DNA of 64,000 nt, taken from assembly GCA_029880855.1 (NCBI GenBank), contig JAOUNS010000017.1, positions 23,171-87,170 on the forward strand, given 5' to 3'. Below the pieces are notes generated by a model. That model saw nothing but the letters and a program-made list of their open reading frames with translations, ran no database searches and was not told the origin of the DNA. The translations under genes were made by a program, and so were the position numbers. Below, in pieces: positions 7,319-17,046 of the stretch (position 1 is its first letter; the number at the start of each line of letters is the position of its first letter). This DNA comes from Gammaproteobacteria bacterium. Its GTDB lineage: Bacteria; Pseudomonadota; Gammaproteobacteria; UBA6429; Thiohalophilaceae.

Positions 7319-9267
7319 CCGGCATCAGCCAGACGTGACTCCGGACTTAACTGTCCCGAGACACCGGGGATAATAATACGAAACAGGGTGCCTTCCCCTT
7401 CTATGCTGCTGCATTCGATTGTCCCGCCCATGGTCTGGGTAACGATGTTATAAACAATGTACATACCCAGGCCGCTGCCGCCCTTGCCGCGTTTTGTGGT
7501 AAAAAACGGCTCGAAGATCCGATCAATATTCTCCCGACTGATCCCTGTGCCGTTATCGGAATAATCCAGCTGAATTCTGTCGCCGCCTTTTTGTTTCACC
7601 ACCAGCCGCACTTCCCCGCAATCCCGTTCCTCAAAACCATGGTCGAGTGAATTCATGATCAGATTGGTCAGTACCTGCGCCAAGGCGCCCGGCTTGTTGT
7701 AGATGTTGATCTCCCTGCTGCATTCGATACTGACCGTATGCCCGCTTTTGCGTAACCTGGGCCGCAGACTGTAAACGATTTCATCCAGGTATTGCTTCAG
7801 ATTAAACAAGCGCAAATCATTGCTGGTCTGATCCACCGCGACTTTTTTAAAGCTGCGGATCAGTTCGGCGGCACTGTCGAGATTCCTCATGATGATCCGT
7901 GAACCTTCGGTGCTGTCCTGCAACATTTTTTCAAAATCCGCGCGGGTCAATTCACCATCCTGATAAAGTTGGGCATATTCCTCCAGTTTCATCTGCAAGT
8001 GAGAGATGGCTGTCATACTCATACCGATCGGCGTATTGATTTCATGTGTGATACCCGCCACCATGCCGCCCAGCGAAGCCATTTTTTCCGATTGCACCAA
8101 CTGGTTTTGCGTCATGCGCAACTGTTCCAGTGAAGACTGCAAATGTTCATTGGCAACCTGTAATTCCCGCGTCCGCTCCTGTACCAGGGCTTCCAGATTT
8201 TGTCGGTAATGCTCCAGTTCCTGCTGCGTCATATACAGTTCTGAAATATCCTGCACCGTGCCTCGAGAATGGAACGGCTTGCCATCATCACGGTATATAG
8301 TCTCGCAGGATTCGCGTACATATTTGATACGACCATCCGCCATTTGCAAACGCAGCAGCACGACACAGGGTTCGCGGGCGGTCAGCGACAGGGTATAGGT
8401 ATCAAAGGCCAGGTCGCGATCATCCGGATGCACGGCGTCCATGAACACACTGGATGAAGGGCGGATATCTCCACTGACCTCCAGGATGCGATACACCTCA
8501 TCCGACCAGTATAAAGTTGATGTTTTATGCTCCAGCTCCCAACTGCCGATTCGCGCCATGCGTTGTGCCTCATTCAGGGCATCACGTTGCGCCAACAGTT
8601 GTTGTTGTGCTGATTCCGCCTGCTGTTGCAGGGGCCGGATGAATCCGGCAAAACCCACCGCACCAAACAACGTCAGCAGGATGGCACAACCAACAGCCCA
8701 CAGCGCAGCACGAATGTAGGGCGCCTGCATCTCGGCCAGATCAAATTTGTAGACAACACCGATATCCAATGCCGGTACCGGCGCATAACCGGCCAACACG
8801 ATCTTGTTTTTGTAATCAAGCATCTCACCACGACCGGTCTCGCCTTTTAACAGGGCATGCATCAAGGGCTGTGCCGTACTACCGTCACCTTTCACTATCG
8901 TCACATGTTCAATGCCGCGCTCGATATTGCGGTGCGTGATCACCAAATTGTCACCATCGCGGCGGCCGATAACCAGTTCCTCGGTGGCATGTGCTTTATG
9001 ATAGTTACGCAAACCCTGTTCGATTTGGCTGATGGTCGCGCCCCATGAACCTTGCGGATGATCCATTTCACTATGCCGCTGATCAAATTCAGCCACTGCC
9101 TGCATGATACTGGCCAGAGACGTCGCGGTGTGTTGCAACTCCTTGAGTGTTTCATTATAGGCGGTTTTATATAACAACCTGATGCTGATCGTTGCTGTAG
9201 TCAGACTGACGGTTAAGGTACCCAGCACCAGCCACAAGAAAGTCAATTTCTGAAGCTTCTCCTTCAT
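7315..9267 (-). CDS. Membrane sensor histidine kinase with PAS domain
   Basis: A 650-residue sensor kinase, last gene of the signalling operon. Membrane segments at about 8-30 and 186-210 enclose an extracytoplasmic sensor of about 155 residues, probably of Cache type (VPALDIGVVYKFDLAEM precedes the second segment). A PAS/PAC domain follows at 235-345 and a coiled coil at 350-395. The phosphoacceptor box GITHEINTPIG has His408. The ATPase domain shows an N box (NLIMNSLDHGF), DNGTGIS and RGKGGSGLGM. The HEINTP form of the H box belongs to the HisKA class found in large hybrid or orphan kinases. The ATG overlaps the upstream kinase stop as ATGA, with AGAGG just before it, so translation is likely coupled. 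No receiver domain is attached. Confidence 0.92.
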   Translation of the reverse strand: MKEKLQKLTFLWLVLGTLTVSLTTATISIRLLYKTAYNETLKELQHTATSLASIMQAVAEFDQRHSEMDHPQGSWGATISQIEQGLRNYHKAHATEELVIGRRDGDNLVITHRNIERGIEHVTIVKGDGSTAQPLMHALLKGETGRGEMLDYKNKIVLAGYAPVPALDIGVVYKFDLAEMQAPYIRAALWAVGCAILLTLFGAVGFAGFIRPLQQQAESAQQQLLAQRDALNEAQRMARIGSWELEHKTSTLYWSDEVYRILEVSGDIRPSSSVFMDAVHPDDRDLAFDTYTLSLTAREPCVVLLRLQMADGRIKYVRESCETIYRDDGKPFHSRGTVQDISELYMTQQELEHYRQNLEALVQERTRELQVANEHLQSSLEQLRMTQNQLVQSEKMASLGGMVAGITHEINTPIGMSMTAISHLQMKLEEYAQLYQDGELTRADFEKMLQDSTEGSRIIMRNLDSAAELIRSFKKVAVDQTSNDLRLFNLKQYLDEIVYSLRPRLRKSGHTVSIECSREINIYNKPGALAQVLTNLIMNSLDHGFEERDCGEVRLVVKQKGGDRIQLDYSDNGTGISRENIDRIFEPFFTTKRGKGGSGLGMYIVYNIVTQTMGGTIECSSIEGEGTLFRIIIPGVSGQLSPESRLADAG

Positions 9268-11717
9268 GATCCTCTCGCACCTATTGCCGGTGACACAGTG
9301 TCAGAATGGAGTAAAGGCTGTTGTGTGCCCTCTCCAAACTCAATATGAAACGAGACTCCTTCACCAACCGTGCTATGACACTCAATTTGTCCATGCAGAC
9401 TGCCGGTGACCAGGTTATATACAATGTGCATGCCCAGACCTGTCCCGCCCTGCCCGCGCCGCGTAGTGAAAAATGGTTCAAAAACCTTTTGTACCGTCTC
9501 CTGATCCATACCGCAACCGTTATCACTATAATCAATAGAGATCAGGCCGGCTTCTGTTTTATTCACTTCAATAGTGATCAGACCGTTGTTTAGATTTGCA
9601 AACCCATGTATCACCGAGTTATTGATCAGGTTGGTGAATATCTGGAACAACGCACCCGGATTACAAGTGATCTGCAGCTCATTATGGCATTTCACATTAA
9701 CTGTATGCCCTGCAGACTTAAGTATTGGAATCATGCTATCGAATATTTCTTCACAATACGTCTTGATGTAAATTGTACGCTGCTCATCGATAATCTGATC
9801 AACAGCCACCTGCTTAAAACTGCGGATCAAATCGGCTGCACGGTCCAGGTTTGACCCGATAATGCGGCTTGTTTCCTCTGCTATGGTTAGCAGCACCTCG
9901 AAATCTTCCCTGGTCAGAGTATTGTTTTTATAACGAAAATTGTAATTTTCCAGCTTCATTTTTAAGTGACTGACAGCCGTCACGCCAACCCCGATTGGCG
10001 TGTTGATCTCATGGGCGATCCCCGCCACCATACCGCCTAATGATGCCATTTTCTCCGCTTGCACCAACTGCGACTGAGTCCTGCGCAAATGTGTGAGTGA
10101 CGAATGCAGGTGTTCATTGGCTTCTTTCAATTCGCTGGTGCGTGCCGTCACCAGATATTCCAACTGCCGTTGATAACGCTCCAATTCCGATTCCACACGA
10201 CGCTGTTCGGTGATATCCCGACAGACACTCATCCAAACCTCGCCATAGACCGGGTGTGTAAAGGCACTCATGGAAACATAGCACCAAAGACTTTCTCCAT
10301 CCTTGCGCAGGTATTGCAGATTGCCCTGCCAGACACCCTTATGATTCAGGATTGCATAAATTCCCTGCATACTTACATGCCGTTCTTCCGGCGGACCATA
10401 CAACAACTCTTCCATGGTCTTTGTCTGAGCCTCTTCCTTGCTCGTACCAAACATGCGTTCAGCGCCACCGTTCGTGTAAATCACCCTGCCGCCGGCCGAT
10501 TCGATCAACATGACGCCTTCAGACATTTGTTCCAACATGCGTGACTGCAGGCGAATGTCTTCTTCCATAGTTGCACGATTTTCAACACGTTGATGGCTGT
10601 ATCGTTCCGGCAATACCGGAGCGATTGCACCGAAACTTTCGACAATATCGAATACACCATCCGCATTACAGCGCGTGAGATAGGTATTTACAGTTGCATG
10701 TTGGGTTACCGGGTCCATTTGTACAGTGCCCTGCGGACTGTTAAGTCGAATTGAGTTCAATGCATCAACCAATGCTTCGCTGTGAATACTGCCTGCCGCA
10801 TTGGCTGCCTGAGCGAAGGCCTTGACGCACAGATAGGTCCCTTCACCAAAATTGGTCAGGATACCGTTACCCTCCGGCCAGATGCCGCTGACGCCGGGAT
10901 AGTTCGCCATACGGTGTAAATAGCGGCGGTTTTCTGCATTATCTATCGTCATAAAATAGGTATTGCTGGAATAAAAGCCGTCCCTGACTTCGGCCGGTAA
11001 CTTGCCGGCCATCAACTCGTCATAATGTCCCATGACCACAGCCATCTTTGATTTCATGCCGCGTTCGGTAAAACGGGTTAGCAGATTGACCTGATCCGCA
11101 CCGGCAAAATAGGGTACAAATACATCGGGTGCCGCTATCTCCACCTTGTCCAACAGTCGCTCCAGCACTGCCGGAAGCACACCGATGGGTGTATATTCTT
11201 CACCCAGAACTTCACCGCCAAGTTCCAGCAATATACGTTTTGCCGCATCGATGGAACCGCGAGGCCATTCGTAATTATTGCCGGCAAAAAACATCCTCGG
11301 CCCGAAGTGTTTGTACATGTAGGGAATCATTTTCTCAATTTGCTGGTTGGGCAGGGCGGCAAAATGAAAAAAGTATCGACTCAGAATACTCCCTTCATAG
11401 AAGGAAAAATTCAAATAGGGAATTTTGTTCGGTTCAGCCACCCGATAGGCAACTGCAATGCGTGAGTTGGACAGCAGATTACCAACCAGCGCGACACAGT
11501 GATGTTCTTCGATCAGTTTGGTTGCAGCGGCAACGGCACTCTCCGGTAAACTGCCGTCATCCTCGATCATCAGTTCCAGTGGTCGACCCAACACACCGCC
11601 TTGCTCATTTATCTCTGCACAGGCTATTTGCCCGGCACGCGCAATCTCGGTGCCATAAATACCCACCAACCCTGTCAGCGGGGGCATGAGTCCCAGTCTG
11701 ATTACATCAAGTTGCAT
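9264..11717 (-). CDS. Histidine kinase with N-terminal periplasmic-binding-protein-like domain and PAS domain
   Basis: An 817-residue kinase. Residues 4-372 are a type 1 periplasmic-binding-protein fold of the branched-chain amino acid/urea/AmiC group, beginning RLGLMPPLTGLVGIYGTEI and containing EINEQGGVLGRPLELMIEDD. A PAS domain follows at about 392-507, then a coiled coil and the H box AGIAHEINTPIG with His569, then an ATPase domain with RGQGGTGLGM. There is no signal peptide and no obvious membrane segment, so the sensor appears cytoplasmic, as in AmiC of the amidase operon. ATG at 11717 lies four bases after the stop of the upstream kinase; an open frame runs 23 codons further upstream but overlaps that gene. 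The ligand is likely a small amide, amino acid or urea-like molecule, by family only. Confidence 0.9.
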   Translation of the reverse strand: MQLDVIRLGLMPPLTGLVGIYGTEIARAGQIACAEINEQGGVLGRPLELMIEDDGSLPESAVAAATKLIEEHHCVALVGNLLSNSRIAVAYRVAEPNKIPYLNFSFYEGSILSRYFFHFAALPNQQIEKMIPYMYKHFGPRMFFAGNNYEWPRGSIDAAKRILLELGGEVLGEEYTPIGVLPAVLERLLDKVEIAAPDVFVPYFAGADQVNLLTRFTERGMKSKMAVVMGHYDELMAGKLPAEVRDGFYSSNTYFMTIDNAENRRYLHRMANYPGVSGIWPEGNGILTNFGEGTYLCVKAFAQAANAAGSIHSEALVDALNSIRLNSPQGTVQMDPVTQHATVNTYLTRCNADGVFDIVESFGAIAPVLPERYSHQRVENRATMEEDIRLQSRMLEQMSEGVMLIESAGGRVIYTNGGAERMFGTSKEEAQTKTMEELLYGPPEERHVSMQGIYAILNHKGVWQGNLQYLRKDGESLWCYVSMSAFTHPVYGEVWMSVCRDITEQRRVESELERYQRQLEYLVTARTSELKEANEHLHSSLTHLRRTQSQLVQAEKMASLGGMVAGIAHEINTPIGVGVTAVSHLKMKLENYNFRYKNNTLTREDFEVLLTIAEETSRIIGSNLDRAADLIRSFKQVAVDQIIDEQRTIYIKTYCEEIFDSMIPILKSAGHTVNVKCHNELQITCNPGALFQIFTNLINNSVIHGFANLNNGLITIEVNKTEAGLISIDYSDNGCGMDQETVQKVFEPFFTTRRGQGGTGLGMHIVYNLVTGSLHGQIECHSTVGEGVSFHIEFGEGTQQPLLHSDTVSPAIGARGS

Positions 11718-11721
11718 GATG

Positions 11722-13497
11722 TCAGGAAGCCAGTTTCTGTTGATTTGCCTCGCCCGCTTTGGAGCGATGCACCAGCGGCAACTCAATCATAAACTCTGCA
11801 CCTTTGCCCAGCTGACTGTTGCAGCTGATTTTTCCATCCATTGTCTGCGTAACCAGATTATAGGTGATATGCATACCCAGACCTGCACCACCCTGATTGC
11901 GCCGTGTAGTGAAAAACGGCTCAAACACTTTGCGGCTGGTATCCGCATCCATACCTCTGCCATTGTCAACATAGACAATCTTGATGCGATCCTTGCCGGC
12001 AGTTGTGACCGTAATGGTTATTCGGCCATTACATGTGTCGCTAAACCCGTGCAGTGTGGAGTTCACCACCAGATTGGTAATCACCTGGGCAAGTGCCCCC
12101 GGATGGTTATAGAGAAGTATATCTTCCGGACAATCCAGCTCTGCGCTATGCCCACCTCTTTTGAAGTGGGGTTGCAGACTCTGCAGTATCTCATCCAAAT
12201 AGCCCTTCAGATTAAAATCGCGCATTTCATTCCCGGCCTGATCCACAGCAACCTGTTTAAAGCTGCGGATCAGGCTTGCGGCACGTTCCAGATTCATTTG
12301 CACAATGCGTCCGGTCTCTGCAGTGGTGGCGATCATGGTCTCAAAATCGTCTCTGGTCAGTTGCCCATTTTGGTAACGGGCTGCATAGTCATCCAGCTTC
12401 ATTTGCATATGGGTGATGGCGGTGACGCCGACACCGACCGGTGTGTTGATCTCATGCGCCACCCCGGCCACCAGACCGCCCAGCGAGGCCATTTTTTCCG
12501 ATTGCACCAGCTGTGCCTGGGTTTCACTTAACTGGCACAGGGATTCCTGCAGGTTTTCATTGGCGGCCTGCAATTCAGCGGTGCGCTGTTCAACCCGCAA
12601 CTCCAGTTCTTCATTGAGTTTTTTGATCTGCGCTTCTGCATGCTTTTTCTCGGTAATATCCTGCACTGTACCAATCATCCGGATTGGCTGTTGCCGTGCA
12701 TCACGATAGACATTGCCGCGTTCATTGACGATGCGTATTGTGCCGTCCGGCCTTACCACCCTGTGTTCAATTTCATAGATAACCGCAGCATCGACCACCG
12801 TCTTGTTAACGGCTTCTACAACTGCGGCGCGATCATCGGGATGAATGTATTCCAGAAATGCCTCATAGGTTGCACCGAACTCTTGTGGTGTCAGGCCGAA
12901 GATACGATATATTTCGTCGGTCCAGTACAGACCGCCGCCAACGATGTCCCAGTCCCAACTGCCGATATGTGCAATAGACTGGGCCCGTTGCAGGGTGTCA
13001 CGGCTGCGCGCCAGTTCCGCTTCGATCTCCTTGCGTCCGGTAATATCATGGAATGTCACCACCGAGCCTGCCATCTTTTCGTTCCGTCGGATAGCGCGTA
13101 CTGCATACTCAACAGGAAAACAACTGCCATCCCGGCGCCAAAATACCTCATCGTCATGACTTATGTGGCCGCCACTGATATGAGCCTTATAGATCCGACA
13201 TTCTTCGACTGCATAAGGAGAGCCATCCTCCTTGCTGTGATGGATTAATTCATGCATGTTCCGGCCAAGGATATCCTGCTCATCGGTGTACCCCAGCATG
13301 GTTATACATGCCGGATTGACGTAAATGCAAATCCCTGCCACGTCTATGGCATACACCGCCTCGCCGGCTGATTCCAGCAACAGTGACATACTGACTTCAG
13401 TGCTGTCATCTGTTACCTTGCCCGGCCTGGTTTCTGCAAGTTGATGCCCCGGTTGTTTTGTGCTTTTTTTCAATTCGATTGCGTCGTCAACAGCCAT
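11722..13497 (-). CDS. Cytoplasmic PAS-PAS sensor histidine kinase
   Basis: A 591-residue soluble kinase. The first PAS (about 36-155) has EAVYAIDVAGICIYVNPACI. The second (about 165-290) has the PAS_3-type GSWDWDIVGGGLYWTDEIYRIFG and the PAC motif GTVQDITEKK. A coiled coil at 285-335 leads to the H box AGVAHEINTPVG with His348 and an ATPase domain with DNGRGMD and RNQGGAGLGM. It shares the coiled-coil/H-box/ATPase segment with the two downstream kinases, down to the SEKMASLGG run, so the three kinases are paralogous in that half and differ in their sensors. AAGGTG sits about seven bases before the ATG at 13497. The next gene upstream ends 22 bases away, consistent with an operon. Confidence 0.92.
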   Translation of the reverse strand: MAVDDAIELKKSTKQPGHQLAETRPGKVTDDSTEVSMSLLLESAGEAVYAIDVAGICIYVNPACITMLGYTDEQDILGRNMHELIHHSKEDGSPYAVEECRIYKAHISGGHISHDDEVFWRRDGSCFPVEYAVRAIRRNEKMAGSVVTFHDITGRKEIEAELARSRDTLQRAQSIAHIGSWDWDIVGGGLYWTDEIYRIFGLTPQEFGATYEAFLEYIHPDDRAAVVEAVNKTVVDAAVIYEIEHRVVRPDGTIRIVNERGNVYRDARQQPIRMIGTVQDITEKKHAEAQIKKLNEELELRVEQRTAELQAANENLQESLCQLSETQAQLVQSEKMASLGGLVAGVAHEINTPVGVGVTAITHMQMKLDDYAARYQNGQLTRDDFETMIATTAETGRIVQMNLERAASLIRSFKQVAVDQAGNEMRDFNLKGYLDEILQSLQPHFKRGGHSAELDCPEDILLYNHPGALAQVITNLVVNSTLHGFSDTCNGRITITVTTAGKDRIKIVYVDNGRGMDADTSRKVFEPFFTTRRNQGGAGLGMHITYNLVTQTMDGKISCNSQLGKGAEFMIELPLVHRSKAGEANQQKLAS

Positions 13498-13519
13498 TAC
13501 TGCACCTTGCCATACTCTT

Positions 13520-16243
13520 TTATTTACTCTTTATTGCATTCATGAATGAGGGAACACCGCTTGACTGCGCGAGACTGATCAATGCCTCTGCCGTCAGCGG
13601 CGGGCTATAGAGATAACCCTGAATCGCATCGCACTGCTGATCGAACAAATAGTTCAACTGCTCAGCTGTCTCCACACCTTCTGCAACAATCTCCATTCCC
13701 AGCGTATGTCCAAGCGTAATAATGGCGGCTGCAATAGCGGCATCATCCGGATTGAAGGTCACATCACGGACAAAGATTCGATCGATTTTCAGCGTGTCGA
13801 ACGGCAGGCGTTTCAGATAATTCATGGACGAATAACCGGTTCCAAAATCATCAATGGATAAACATATACCCATTTCATGCAATTCATTGAGGATCTTGGC
13901 GGTTTCGGTTATCTGTTCAATCAACAGACCTTCCGTGATCTCCAGTTCAAGTTGACCGGGCGCCAGACCTGTTTGCGAAAGGATGTCATTAATCCTGTTG
14001 ACCAGACCCCGACTCTGAAACTGCCGGATCGAAAGATTTACGGCAATCCGACCCGTCTGCAAACCCAGATCCTGCCACGCCTTGTTCTGCGCACAGGCAG
14101 TCTGCAGCACCCAGTCACCCACCGCGTTAATCATGCCGGTCTCTTCGAGAATGGGGATAAATTGCATGGGCGAGATATTTTTCAATTCATCGTTGTGCCA
14201 GCGTAACAATGCCTCACAGCCGATAATGCCGCCATCCCGAAGCGATAATTGTGGTTGATAGTTAAGCCGGAATTCATCTTTTTCCAGCGCGCGTCGCAAT
14301 CGTGTTTCAATACTTAACCTTTCCGATGCCTGATGGTCGTCTTCCACTGTATAGAATTGATAGTTGTCCTTGCCTCTGGCCTTGGCGCGATACATTGCTG
14401 CATCTGCTTTTTTCAACAACTCCTGACTGTCGGTGCCATCTTGCGGGAACATGGCAATGCCGATACTGGACGTGATAAACAGTTCCTGACCATTGATAAC
14501 AAGCGGCTCACTCAGACTCTCAATCAGTTTCTCGGCAATATGTGGCACATCATCCAGCGCCGCCAGATCATTCAGAACAATTGCAAACTCATCGCCGCCC
14601 AGACGCGCCACGGTGTCACCTTCTCGCACACATTCATGCAAGCGTCTGGCAACATATTGCAACAACTGATCACCAATGGCATGTCCCAACGTATCATTGA
14701 TCATCTTAAAACGATCCAGATCCATAAACATCACGGCAATACTGCGTTCATGCCAGCGGATGCGTGCGATGGCCTGCGCCAGTCTGTCCTGCAACAAAAC
14801 ACGATTCGGCAGGCCGGTTAATGAATCATGATGGGCCAGATGATACAGCCGTTCCTGGGCTTCAATCCTCTCAGTCACATCCTTACCGGTGGAGATGTAA
14901 TGGACAATCTTGCCATGGCGATCTTTTTGCGGCGTAATGGTTTTTTCTTCGTAATATATCTCACCGCTTTTCTTGCAGTTGACAATTACATCGCTGAAGA
15001 CTTCACCATTTGAAATGGTGCGCCACAGTCGTTTGTAAAAGGCATCACTCTGTCGATCTGATTTGATTACGCGGGGGGTTTTGCCGATGATTTCATCCTG
15101 TGCGTAGCCGGTCATGCTTTCAAATGCAGGATTGACATATTCAATAATCCCGTTACTGTCGGTTATCATGACCGAGTCAGCAATCTGTTCCACTGCGCCG
15201 GACAGTTTGCGCATTTGTTCTTCCGCCATGCGTCGTGCGGTGGTGTCCTGTAAAGTACCGATGATCCGGGTTACATTGCCCCGTCGGTCCAGTTCAACTT
15301 TGCCTTGTTGATGAACATGGAGCAGCCGTCCATCCTTGCGCAACATGCGATGTTCGATATCATAAGGTTTATGCCGGCTGAGTAACTCATCAAACACACT
15401 GTGCACAAATGGCTTGTCCTCTTCCACCACCAGCTCCAGCAGCTCCTGCCAGGTGAGCGGCGGTCCTGCCAGGTCAAAGCCGAGGATTCGGTACACCTGA
15501 TCAGACGCACTGATGTCCGCATTGTTGATATCACGCTCCCAGTTGCCAATCCTGGCAATTTGCTGTGCCTCCGACAATCGCGCCTCACTGCGCGCCAGAT
15601 TTTTATACGCCTGTTTGCGGTCATCAATCTCCTTTTGCAGCTCCAGATTGATCTTCATGATCTCTTTGGTACGATCCCGTACACGGTTTTCCAGATCGGT
15701 ATTTGACAGGGCCAGTTTTTCAATTTCGCGCAAATCGCTGTAGGCACGCAGTGCTGTAGTCAAGGCGGTATAGAGCTTTTGTGTGGTGAGATCGGTTTTT
15801 TCGCGGTAATCATTGATGTCGTAGCGACTGATTACCTCACGCTCAGGCGCCTGGCCCGGTTGTCCGGTCCGCAGAATAATGCGCACAAAACGATTTTTGA
15901 GGTTTTCTCTAATATAACTGACGGTCTCCAGTCCGGCATTATCCGACTCCATGACCACATCAAGCAATAACACGGCGGTATCGGGATGTTCTTCCAGCAA
16001 ACTGCGACACTCTTTGCCGGAATAACCCTGAATGATCTTGACTGATCTGCCCTGAAATTTAAAATCCGATAAAACCAGCAAGGTCACCTGATGCACGACC
16101 TCGTCATCATCGATGATCATTACCTTCCAGGGTGCGACGGTGTCTTTTAGCGATCCCGGGTCGTCAACAACATGAATAGCCGGTCTGGCGGCAAACAACA
16201 GTTCATCTTTACCGCCACTGCTCGCCTGTTTATGTGCATACAT
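13520..16243 (-). CDS. Response regulator with PAS-PAS-GGDEF-EAL output (c-di-GMP turnover)
   Basis: A protein of about 907 residues, first in the signalling operon (numbers here count from ATG at 16243). A receiver domain (about 37-165) has IIDDDEVVHQVT, the phosphoacceptor Asp near 95 in LLLDVVMES, and the ILRTGQPGQAPE run typical of one receiver subclass. Two PAS domains follow (about 215-340 and 345-460). The GGDEF domain has an intact ARLGGDEF with a RxxD inhibitory site (REGD) five residues upstream. The EAL domain has intact EALLRW, NLSIRQFQ and IDDFGTGYSS. Both cyclase and phosphodiesterase activities are therefore possible. AGGGTG seven bases before ATG 16243 favours that start over TTG at 16276. 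It carries the only receiver domain in the operon, so it is the natural target of the three kinases. Confidence 0.92.
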   Translation of the reverse strand: MYAHKQASSGGKDELLFAARPAIHVVDDPGSLKDTVAPWKVMIIDDDEVVHQVTLLVLSDFKFQGRSVKIIQGYSGKECRSLLEEHPDTAVLLLDVVMESDNAGLETVSYIRENLKNRFVRIILRTGQPGQAPEREVISRYDINDYREKTDLTTQKLYTALTTALRAYSDLREIEKLALSNTDLENRVRDRTKEIMKINLELQKEIDDRKQAYKNLARSEARLSEAQQIARIGNWERDINNADISASDQVYRILGFDLAGPPLTWQELLELVVEEDKPFVHSVFDELLSRHKPYDIEHRMLRKDGRLLHVHQQGKVELDRRGNVTRIIGTLQDTTARRMAEEQMRKLSGAVEQIADSVMITDSNGIIEYVNPAFESMTGYAQDEIIGKTPRVIKSDRQSDAFYKRLWRTISNGEVFSDVIVNCKKSGEIYYEEKTITPQKDRHGKIVHYISTGKDVTERIEAQERLYHLAHHDSLTGLPNRVLLQDRLAQAIARIRWHERSIAVMFMDLDRFKMINDTLGHAIGDQLLQYVARRLHECVREGDTVARLGGDEFAIVLNDLAALDDVPHIAEKLIESLSEPLVINGQELFITSSIGIAMFPQDGTDSQELLKKADAAMYRAKARGKDNYQFYTVEDDHQASERLSIETRLRRALEKDEFRLNYQPQLSLRDGGIIGCEALLRWHNDELKNISPMQFIPILEETGMINAVGDWVLQTACAQNKAWQDLGLQTGRIAVNLSIRQFQSRGLVNRINDILSQTGLAPGQLELEITEGLLIEQITETAKILNELHEMGICLSIDDFGTGYSSMNYLKRLPFDTLKIDRIFVRDVTFNPDDAAIAAAIITLGHTLGMEIVAEGVETAEQLNYLFDQQCDAIQGYLYSPPLTAEALISLAQSSGVPSFMNAIKSK

Positions 16244-16320
16244 TGTTAACACCCTATCTGCTGTTTGCATAAACAAGTATTAGTACAGCATGTGCGCAGG
16301 ATGTCGAAATTGACGAAAGT

Positions 16321-16351
16321 TAACACAGTTTATGTGTTACGAAATGTAACA
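16321..16351. promoter_or_regulatory. Overlapping inverted repeats upstream of the signalling operon
   Basis: Two perfect inverted repeats overlap: TAACACA/TGTGTTA with a GTTTA centre at 16321-16339, and TGTTAC/GTAACA with a GAAAT centre at 16335-16351. They lie about 80 bases upstream of the REC-GGDEF-EAL start. They look like an operator, but the binding protein is unknown. Confidence 0.4.
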
Positions 16352-16353
16352 GG

Positions 16354-16376
16354 CTTGATCCTCTGCAAGGATCAAG
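16354..16376 (-). terminator. Hairpin after the methyltransferase gene, possible terminator
   Basis: A perfect 9-bp stem CTTGATCCT/AGGATCAAG with a five-base loop lies 14 bases beyond the methyltransferase stop. It has no T-run, so intrinsic termination is doubtful. Confidence 0.35.
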
Positions 16377-16389
16377 ATTGATTACGGAT

Positions 16390-17046
16390 TCAGTGCTCCG
16401 CTGAGTGGACGTAGATTTGGGTCAACCAAATAAAGGTTTTATATTCCTGAAATTTGCTGAAGCCGGCGGCATTGATCCAGCGTTCGATATCGGCCGGGTT
16501 GTGTGCGTAGGGTCGAAAGTCAGAACCAAACAGTTTTAGTATGACAGCGCCCAATCCCACCGCCATGCGGATAAACCAGCGATAGCGGGGATAGGTCAGG
16601 GCATAGACACGTCCGGTCTTGCGGATGGATTGGTTCACCAGCGTATCGGCATCGGGATAACAACAGACCACTTTGTCGAGCAGACAGATATCCGTTGTCT
16701 CTATCTCGTTCAGGTGTTCGATAAAGTCACCGTTGATATAGGTAACCCGCTCCGCCAGTCCGCGTTGCTCGGCCCAGTTCCGTGCCTCGGCAATCATGTC
16801 GACGGCCAGGTCAATACCTGTGGCTCGCTTTGCGCCCTGCTCCAGCAAATACAGGTGTAAATGACCAACCCCGCTGCCGATTTCCAGCAGGTCGGCACCC
16901 TGATATCCGGCCGCAGCAAGACCGGCCAGCAGCTGTTTTTGTGATGGCTCAAAACCTTTTTTACTAAAGCGGCGCCGGTAACTGCGTGCAAAAAAAGAAA
17001 ACAGGCGTCCGCCGGAGCGTGAATGTGGGCAACAACATGTCATCAC
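16390..17046 (-). CDS. Class I SAM-dependent methyltransferase
   Basis: A 218-residue Rossmann-fold methyltransferase. Motif I is LLEIGSGVGHLHLYLLEQGA (residues 53-72), followed by the acidic ATGIDLAVDM that binds the ribose of S-adenosylmethionine. Motif IV is ICLLDKVVCCYPD near 138. The N-terminus carries a CCC cluster and a basic FFARSYRRRFSKKGFEP region. The acceptor is unknown; the fold is of the UbiE/small-molecule type. The start is GTG at 17046 or ATG at 17043, neither with a clear ribosome binding site. The gene lies upstream of the signalling operon on the same strand, separated by the hairpin and the candidate operator, so it is probably transcribed separately. Confidence 0.82.
   Translation of the reverse strand: MMTCCCPHSRSGGRLFSFFARSYRRRFSKKGFEPSQKQLLAGLAAAGYQGADLLEIGSGVGHLHLYLLEQGAKRATGIDLAVDMIAEARNWAEQRGLAERVTYINGDFIEHLNEIETTDICLLDKVVCCYPDADTLVNQSIRKTGRVYALTYPRYRWFIRMAVGLGAVILKLFGSDFRPYAHNPADIERWINAAGFSKFQEYKTFIWLTQIYVHSAEH

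Noticed and set aside
13877..14821. Plus-strand open frames opposite the GGDEF-EAL gene
   Set aside because: They lie antisense to a well-supported gene and encode no recognisable protein.
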